The notes below the pieces were generated by a model. It did no database searches, had not been told where the DNA came from, and saw nothing but the letters and a program-made list of their open reading frames with translations. Shown here one piece after another: positions 9,732 to 18,670 of a stretch of 18,670 nucleotides of DNA (within the stretch, counting starts at the first letter, position 1; the number at the start of each line of letters is the position of its first letter). The position numbers were made by a program, and so were the translations under genes. The DNA comes from Allomyces macrogynus ATCC 38327 (lineage: Eukaryota > Blastocladiomycota > Blastocladiomycetes > Blastocladiales > Blastocladiaceae). The DNA is taken from positions 766,946-785,615 of the forward strand of contig GG745349.1 of the NCBI GenBank assembly GCA_000151295.1. Reading direction: 5' to 3'.

Positions 9732-10215
9732 GGCTGTGACGCCCGTGGTGCCTGCGCGCGGTTCTTGGCGGTGTTGGGCCGAATGCGGTGGCATGCTCGT
9801 GCGCTCAGGCGGCTGGTCTGAACGTACGCTTGCCGATTGGTCGTCTCGTTTGCCGCGGGAATACAAGGCTCACTTCGCTGCATTGCTTTCTAGTCGATTT
9901 CGCTACAGCTCGCTCGTGCTCGCGCACCGCTCGGCCTCAACGTCGTTCACGGCCACGCGCAGCGTCTCGTCGTTGTCGTTGTCGTTGTCGATTTGTTCCT
10001 TGTCGTTTCCCGTGGCGCGCCGTGGTCGCCGGCCCGGCACCGCGCCCGCGCTTTATTCTAGTACCTCACCCTGCCCAAAACCAAATACAACACCATAATG
10101 CTCGAAATGTGGAATGTAGCTTTGTGCTGATCTCTCTCTTGGGGATGTCGAGCACCGATAAAAAGCGACGCAAATACACCAGTAGTCCTCCTTCCTTGCT
10201 CTCGACCTCGTCACC
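9732..10215. other. Intergenic region COX9 to RAD51D
   Basis: These 484 bp contain the COX9 3' UTR and the RAD51D promoter, in the same direction. The only repeat is a short hexanucleotide tandem at 9971-9990. Open frames here are low-complexity, and no other gene is apparent. Confidence 0.5.
9971..9990 (+). repeat. Short tandem repeat (CGTTGT)3.3
   Basis: Three and a third copies of the hexamer CGTTGT lie in the COX9-RAD51D spacer, with looser TTGTCG copies on both sides. It is a simple microsatellite with no evident function. Confidence 0.7.
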
Positions 10216-11708
10216 ATGTCCACCGATGCGAGTCTCGCTGATGGCCGACTGGAATCGCGCCGCCGCGCTCACTTACCGCAACATGACCGCGAGCACGGCG
10301 CGGTTCTCGCGCGGCTCGAGTCACTAAAGTGTCGGACAGGTCCAGAAATGATTCAAAAAATCCATCCATTCTGAGCGGAACTTGCGCTCATGACCAAACC
10401 CATGTCGATTCGATCCAGACCTCAAGCTATTCCGCTACGGCGACCGGCTCGCGCAACTACAGCCCGATGCGGTCGCGCGCAACTTGGCCCACGCGCTTGT
10501 CGACGACATTGCGGCCGAGCTCGCGCCGGCGCCCATGATGGGCATGGAATGGCTGGAGCAGGCGCAACTGAATGCGGCTAGGACGTTGCCGACGGGATGT
10601 GCCGGGTCCGTTGTCGTTCTCCACCTGTTTACCATGCGGTACTTGACCTGACTTGTGCGCGCGAATGAAACAGACTAGACTCGTTTCTCGGCAGCGGCGG
10701 GTGGCACGCGGGGCAGGTCTACGAGCTCGTGGGTGTTCCGGGCAGCGGGAAGACGGAGCTGCTCTACGCGACGTGTGCGGCCATGTTGGCGACGGTGGAC
10801 GGCGTTGGAGGTGATGCGGAGCAGCAGGCGTACGGGTCGGCCGTTTGGCTTGACGCAACGGCCGGGTTCTCGGCTATGCGCGTGCAAAGGCACTTGCTCG
10901 CGCGTCTGGGACCGGGATTGCCGGACTTGAATGTGCTGGTTCGTGCATGGTTCTTTGAGAGAGTGGGGAGAGGGAGAAGGTATCGCGGACTGATCAATGG
11001 ACGGTTTGATCATAGCTCGACCGTGTCCGACGCGTGCAGTGCGTTCTCCCGGAAGAGTGCGTCAAGGCGCTCGCGCTGATTGAGGACCGGCTCGAGGTAT
11101 TTCTGCTTCTCTTGATCTTTGACCCGAGAATCGTGCGCTCATCCTTGTCCACCCTTGGTAGAACGCAACGCATGACCCATTCTGGTCATCATTGCGCCTG
11201 ATCGTCCTCGACTCGGTCCACGCCCTGTTCGCCGCGCTGGTCGGCGACGCGCGCGAGCCATGGGAGTACATGGCCAACCAAGTCATGGGCACGCTCAAGC
11301 GGATTGCGACCAACTACGGCATCGTTGTCGTGGTACGTTTCACCTCCACCCTGGTCGATTCCACCCAGGGCTCGTCTCACTGCAACCTCCCGACACGTCC
11401 AGGTCATCAATCACGCGACGCGCTGGAAACGCCAAGTGAAGCCCGCGCTCGGCCACTCGTGGGAGTTTTTGGTGGACGAGCGCGTCACGATCGACTTTGT
11501 GCTCTCAAACACGGGCGCGACCGACGCGGGGATGGACGACGAGGATGTGGAGGACAGGGTGGAGAACCCAGGACCGTGGCGCCGCTCGCAGATGGCGAAC
11601 CTGGCGCGGCGCGTCGTGGCACGCGCCAAGACGACCGTGGGCGCGTCCAGAGCAAGTCTTGGAGGGCCAAAGAGCGCGACGGTGATGTTGCATTGGCTTG
11701 TTGAGTAA
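10216..11708 (+). CDS. RAD51D: RAD51 paralogue RAD51D (Rdl1-like) recombination ATPase
   Basis: RAD51 paralogues assist loading of the Rad51 filament in homologous recombination. Six exons (10216-10339, 10419-10605, 10674-10938, 11016-11096, 11162-11332, 11403-11708) encode 377 residues. The N-terminal helical domain reads LESLKCRTDLKLF, close to the RAD51D pattern of Ser...Lys-Thr...Asp-Leu. Next comes LPTGCAGLDSFLG and Walker A GVPGSGKT (124-131; K130). Walker B is LRLIVLDSVHALF (D236). The VVVVINHATR and VKPALGHSWEF segments are specific landmarks of RAD51D rather than XRCC2, XRCC3 or RAD51C. An acidic insert (DAGMDDEDVEDRVE) lies near the C-terminus, lengthening the protein to 377 against 328 in human. 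Exons 2-6 are firm. Exon 1 is inferred from phase, from its start context (cgtcaccATG) and from the good match at its junction. Introns are 79, 68, 77, 65 and 70 nt. Confidence 0.88.
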
Positions 11709-12059
11709 CAAACTGTCACCCTGAAGCCGCACACAGGCCGATATGGACCTTGGACCTGTACCTTCAGAGAAGGAAGTCGTCTCAGCCTTGCGTTTGCAGT
11801 CTTCCTTCAGCAGATCGCCTTGGGCTGATGAGAGGTCTGAAGGTCGATGCTTAAGTGCGAAATTGGAGAGCGTTCTGGATGCAGTGATGTGGCCACATGT
11901 TGAAGACTTCATACTTACTTGATGCTGTCATGAGAGAGTGACTCAATGAGCTACCGCAATCTGCACTTGCTCAGCTGCTCAGCACCGGCACCGCGAATCG
12001 GCCCTGTAGTGGCCGCTCACCACGCGCTGCAAGTCTCCTACGACCTGCTGCAATCCATC
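11709..12059. other. Intergenic region RAD51D to PRP6
   Basis: These 351 bp are more AT-rich than the genes. They hold the RAD51D 3' UTR and the PRP6 promoter/5' UTR. An 8-bp inverted repeat (11769-11776 with 11801-11808, 24-nt loop) is the only structure seen. An ATG at 11946 is in frame with PRP6 but is followed by 38 residues unlike the family. Confidence 0.45.
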
Positions 12060-15000
12060 ATGTTCAGCGGCACCAAGGACTTTATGGGCAAGCCCGCTCC
12101 CGCCGGCTACATTGCCGGCCTGGGGCGAGGGTATGCCATCAATGATCCGCAATCAGCGCAAGCATCCACGCCAACGAACACCATCTGACTACGCGCGCCG
12201 TTAACTTTTTGTAGCGCGACCGGGTTCACGACGCGTTCCGATATCGGTCCTGCGCGTGAGGCCTCTGCCGCGGCCCTACAGAAGGAAGCACAAGCTACGA
12301 CGGGCGACGACGCCGGCGACGATGAGCGGTACAACGACGACCCCGAGAACGAGTCGGGTCTGTTCAGCTCGCTGCCCTACGATGCTGACGACGAGGAGGC
12401 CGATGCGATTTACGCGGCCGTCGATGCGGCACTCGCGAACCGGCGGAAAAAGCGGCGCGACACGAAGGACAAGGAGCAGAAGGCGAGCATCGACGACCAG
12501 CCGGACAAACTCACCGACATGTTTGTCGACGCCAAGATTGAGCTGCGCAACGTCTCGGTCGACGACTGGGAGGCGTTGCCCGAGGCAGCCAACTTGTCGC
12601 GCCGTAAGACGAAGAAGGATCTCGGGCGCGAGCGGTTCGTGCCGGTGCCGGACTCGGTGCTCACTACGGCACACCACGCGACACAGGTCGATGCTGCCGT
12701 GCCCGCTGGCCAGGTACGTTTTTGCTCGGATCTATGCGACGAGTCGCAGTGCTGGTGCTGACGGATGCGACGCACTGCTGTAGGCCGACGGCACGCACAC
12801 CGACTTTGTCGAAATGGGGGCAGCTCGCGACCGTGTTCTCGGCGTGCGCCTCGACCAAGTATCCGACTCGGTCGCGGGCCAGACGGTCGTCGACCCAAAA
12901 GGCTACCTGACCGGGCTCAACTCGGTCCTGCACAAGAGCGACGCCGAAATTGGGTACGTTTTCTCGTGACCGCTGGGGAAACAAGAGGCGAATCGGCTCT
13001 TACCCCTTCGCACTCTCGATCAGTAGCGCTCATCCGATGCTCGTTTGTGCCGTGTAGCGACATCAAAAAGGCGCGCTTGCTCCTCAAGTCGGTCATCACG
13101 ACCAACAAGAATCACGCGCCCGGGTGGATTGCCGCCGCGCGATTGGAGGAGATAGCCGGTAAGCTCGTCCAGGCGCGCGCGCTGATTGCCAAGGGGTGCG
13201 AAGAGTGCCCAAAGAACGAGGATATTTGGCTCGAGGCGGCGCGGTTGAATGTACGCCGGCTCCTGCTCTTTGAAAGCCACGCGTCGGCCGTGTCGATCTG
13301 ACTGTTCCGTCGACCATTGTAGACCATCGACAACGCCAAGGTGATTCTCGCCAAGGCCGTCCGGCACATTCCGACTTCCGTCAAGATCTGGTTGCACGCG
13401 AGCAAGCTAGAGGGCGAACTCGCGAGCCAAAAGCGCGTGCTGCGCCGCGCGCTCGAATTCGTGCCGACCTCCATGACGCTCTGGAAGGCCGCCATTTCGC
13501 TCGAGGAGAACCCCAGACGATGCGCGCATCTTGCTGACGCGTGCCCGTTGAGTGCGTGCCGCTCGCCCGTCGACATGTGGCTCACGCTCGCCAAACTCGA
13601 GACCTACGACCGCGCGAAAGCCGTGCTCAACAAGGCGCGCAAGACGATTCCAACCGCGCACGAGATTTGGATTGCGGCGGCAATGCTCGAGGAGTCGCAA
13701 GGAAATGCGGCCAACGTCGAGATTGTGATTGGGCGCGGGATTCAGGCACTGGCCAACAAGGGAACTGTGCTGCCGAGGGAAAAGTGGCTCGATGAGGCCG
13801 TCGAGTGCGAGCAGTCGGGTGCGGTGCTGACATGCCAGTCGATCATGTACGTTTGTCCCCGCTTCTTCCTCTTGCGGCGATGACGATGTGCTCACTCGTC
13901 TCTCGTTCTTGCCCGTAGCAAGCACACGATTGGCATGGGGCTCGAAGAGGAACAGTTCAAGAAGACGTGGATAGAGGACGCTGAGACGGTGCGGTGATTG
14001 TCTTCCCTTTCAAGTTGCGTTCTGTCGCTGACTCTGACGTTCGTCACCACCAGTGCACAGAAAAGAGGTGCTACGCGACCGCGCGCGCCATCTACGAGCA
14101 CGCCGTCGCGGCTCTGCCGCACAAGAAATCGATATGGCGGCGCGCCGCGTTTTTCGAGCGCGAGCACGGCACGCGCGAGCAGCTTTTACACCTTCTGGAA
14201 CGCGCTGTCGCCGCCGTCCCGCACGCTGAGTTGCTGTGGCTCATGGCGGCCAAGGAAAAATGGCTCGCGGGCGACATTCACGGCGCGCGGTCGACGCTCG
14301 CCGCGGCCTTCCAGGCGAACCCGGCGTCGCCGCAAATCTGGCTCGCAGCCGTCAAGCTCGAGCAGGAGAACAGGGACTACGACCGTGCGCGCGCGTTCCT
14401 GGCGCGTGCGCGCGACCAGGCCGGCGGCGAGCCGCGCGTCTGGATGAAGTCGGCCGTGCTCGAGCGACTGCTCGGCGACTTTGACGCGGCGATCGCGTTG
14501 GTCCAGGAGGGTGTCATGCGGTTCCCGACGTTTGCGAAACTGTGGCTGATTTGGGCGCAGGTCGAGGAGGCGCGTGGGAATATTGCCGCGGCGCGTGACG
14601 TCTATGCCAAGGCGCTCAAGTCGGCGCCGACGTCGGTCGCGCTGTGGGTGCAGTCGGCGCAGCTCGAGGAGCGCGCCGGGTGGGAGGCGAAGGCGCGCGT
14701 GATTCTCGACAACGCGCGTATGGTCAAGCCCAAGACCCCGCTGCTCTGGTATGAGGCAATTGCGCTCGAGAAGCGGTGCGGGAATACGAGCCAGGCGCGG
14801 TTCTTGCTCGCCACGGCGCTGCAAGAGTGCCCGACGGCCGGGCTGTTGTGGGGCGAGGCCATTTTGCTCGAGGACCGCCCGCAGCGTCGTGCGCGGATTC
14901 TCGATGCGATCAAGCACTGCGGCGAGTCGGATTTGCACGTGCTGCTCGCCGTCGCGCGCGTCTTCTGGGCCGAGCGCAAGGGCGACAAGGCGCGCAGCTG

Positions 15001-15238
15001 GTTTGAGCGCGCGATCAAGGCCGACGACGACTACGGCGACACGTGGGCGTACTGGCTGCGGTTCGAGCGTATGCACGGAACTCCGGAAAGGCAGGCCGAG
15101 GTCGTCAACAAGTGCGTCGCTGCCGAGCCCAAGCACGGCGAAATCTGGCCGCGCGTCGCCAAGGCCGTCGAGAACACGGGTAAGTCGATCGAGGAGATTT
15201 TGGAGTTGGTCGCGGCCGAGGTCAAGAGCACCGTATAG
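12060..15238 (+). CDS. PRP6: Pre-mRNA splicing factor Prp6 (U4/U6.U5 tri-snRNP)
   Basis: Prp6 bridges U5 and U4/U6 in the tri-snRNP of the nuclear spliceosome. Seven exons: 12060-12130, 12215-12713, 12784-12953, 13058-13250, 13323-13846, 13919-13988 and 14054-15238. They give 903 residues (yeast 899, human 941). The N-terminal PRP1 domain has [19 protein letters not shown] and [15 protein letters not shown], then [12 protein letters not shown] and [18 protein letters not shown]. From [12 protein letters not shown] onward come tandem HAT/TPR-like helical repeats with W-aromatic spacing ([60 protein letters not shown]), ending [11 protein letters not shown] place the start at 12060 because homologues begin just before KDFLGKPAP; the in-frame ATG at 11946 would add 38 unfamiliar residues. 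Six introns are 84, 70, 104, 72, 72 and 65 nt. A stretch at 13511-13568 reads out of the conserved frame (see findings). Confidence 0.96.
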
Positions 15239-15678
15239 CCGGGCCCGCTGTGTTGTTTTTCTGGCTGTGATTTGAAATGGAAGCTGGTCATCATTTGCTC
15301 CAGATTTCCGCTTCCATGACGACCGACAGTTTCACGAAATGTGCCTGCAACGACGCAACCAGTGAGAAAAGTAGAAGTCGGGTCGTATCATCTTGATTTG
15401 AGCACAAAAGATGAAGGCTGGCACACAAAATTGCACATGGGCGCGCACGAAAAGATGAAGACGAAAATGAAATGTTAACGGCACATTGAAGGGCGATCCG
15501 AACACTGCTGGAATCACGCTACGAATCAAGGGGTCATCATGAATGTCAAAAATGAAGAGAGAAAGAGGGGGAGGGGAGGTTGGGGGGGATCAAACACTAT
15601 GTACACAGATTACGGCGGAGGGAACGAAAAGGCACGACTTCAAACGAGGCTCGTTCAGTTGCGAGAGCAAGAGTCACA
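15239..15678. other. Convergent 3' region PRP6 / Rua1-like gene
   Basis: These 440 bp between two converging stop codons are noticeably A/T-richer than the genes, with A-rich stretches around 15400-15470. A G-rich tract lies at 15567-15588. No coding region is supportable. Confidence 0.5.
15567..15588 (+). other. G-rich tract with G-quadruplex potential
   Basis: G5-A-G4-A-GG-TT-G7 lies on the plus strand. Four runs of three or more G can be drawn with short loops, so a quadruplex is possible. It lies 329 bp beyond the PRP6 stop and 90 bp beyond the stop of the converging gene. Confidence 0.5.

Positions 15679-18670
<2,992 letters not shown>

Noticed and set aside
9149..9883. A 244-codon minus-strand frame covering the COX9 region
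   Set aside because: It is antisense to COX9 and the promoter, has low-complexity composition, and shows no family resemblance.
11769..11808. 8-bp inverted repeat with a 24-nt loop in the RAD51D-PRP6 spacer
   Set aside because: Short arms and a long loop are expected by chance, so it is only noted in the intergenic entry.
11946..12059. Alternative PRP6 start at 11946
   Set aside because: The 38 residues it adds do not look like Prp6, and homologues start close to the conserved KPAP motif. It is possible but less likely than 12060.

Overview
The window is nuclear DNA of a GC-rich, intron-dense fungus. Every recognisable protein is eukaryotic. The set includes the fungal-type cytochrome oxidase subunit Cox9/VIIa, a mitochondrial DNA polymerase gamma of Mip1 type, and a Rua1-type C-terminal zinc domain. 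Genes carry one to six short spliceosomal introns, mostly 65-87 nt. An early-diverging (zoosporic, e.g. Blastocladiomycota-like) or basidiomycete-like fungus fits, but the sequence alone does not fix the phylum. No prokaryotic operon, transposon, CRISPR array, rRNA or tRNA was found.

Layout, left to right. 2-505 (+): 3' end of a CBS-domain protein. 1341-2246 (+): a three-exon protein of unknown function. 2383-3364 (-): NSE2/MMS21 SUMO ligase of the SMC5/6 complex, head-to-head with 3765-7440 (+), mitochondrial DNA polymerase gamma (MIP1). 7618-8999 (-): UCH37/UCHL5 proteasomal deubiquitinase, head-to-head with 9540-9731 (+), COX9. 10216-11708 (+): the RAD51 paralogue RAD51D. 12060-15238 (+): spliceosomal PRP6. 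15679 to beyond the right edge (-): a large Gln-rich putative transcription regulator with a Rua1-type zinc domain and a run of 51 glutamines.

The genes are housekeeping functions: genome maintenance (NSE2, RAD51D), mitochondrial genome and respiration (MIP1, COX9), protein turnover (UCH37) and splicing (PRP6). I see no evidence that they form one dedicated system. Two head-to-head pairs (NSE2/MIP1 and UCH37/COX9) have intergenic gaps of 400 and 540 bp that probably hold both promoters.

The most interesting signals are these. (1) The 5' splice sites have C at +4 (GTNCG) in about 20 of 25 introns. (2) A three-step compensated frameshift at C-runs in PRP6 scrambles about 20 residues of a conserved repeat. 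(3) The exon junction at the fourth zinc ligand of the NSE2 RING cannot be resolved. (4) The glutamine run is (CAA)18(CAG)32(CAA)1. (5) A 12-codon uORF ends on the MIP1 start codon through an ATGA overlap. (6) One MIP1 intron is a stop-free multiple of three.
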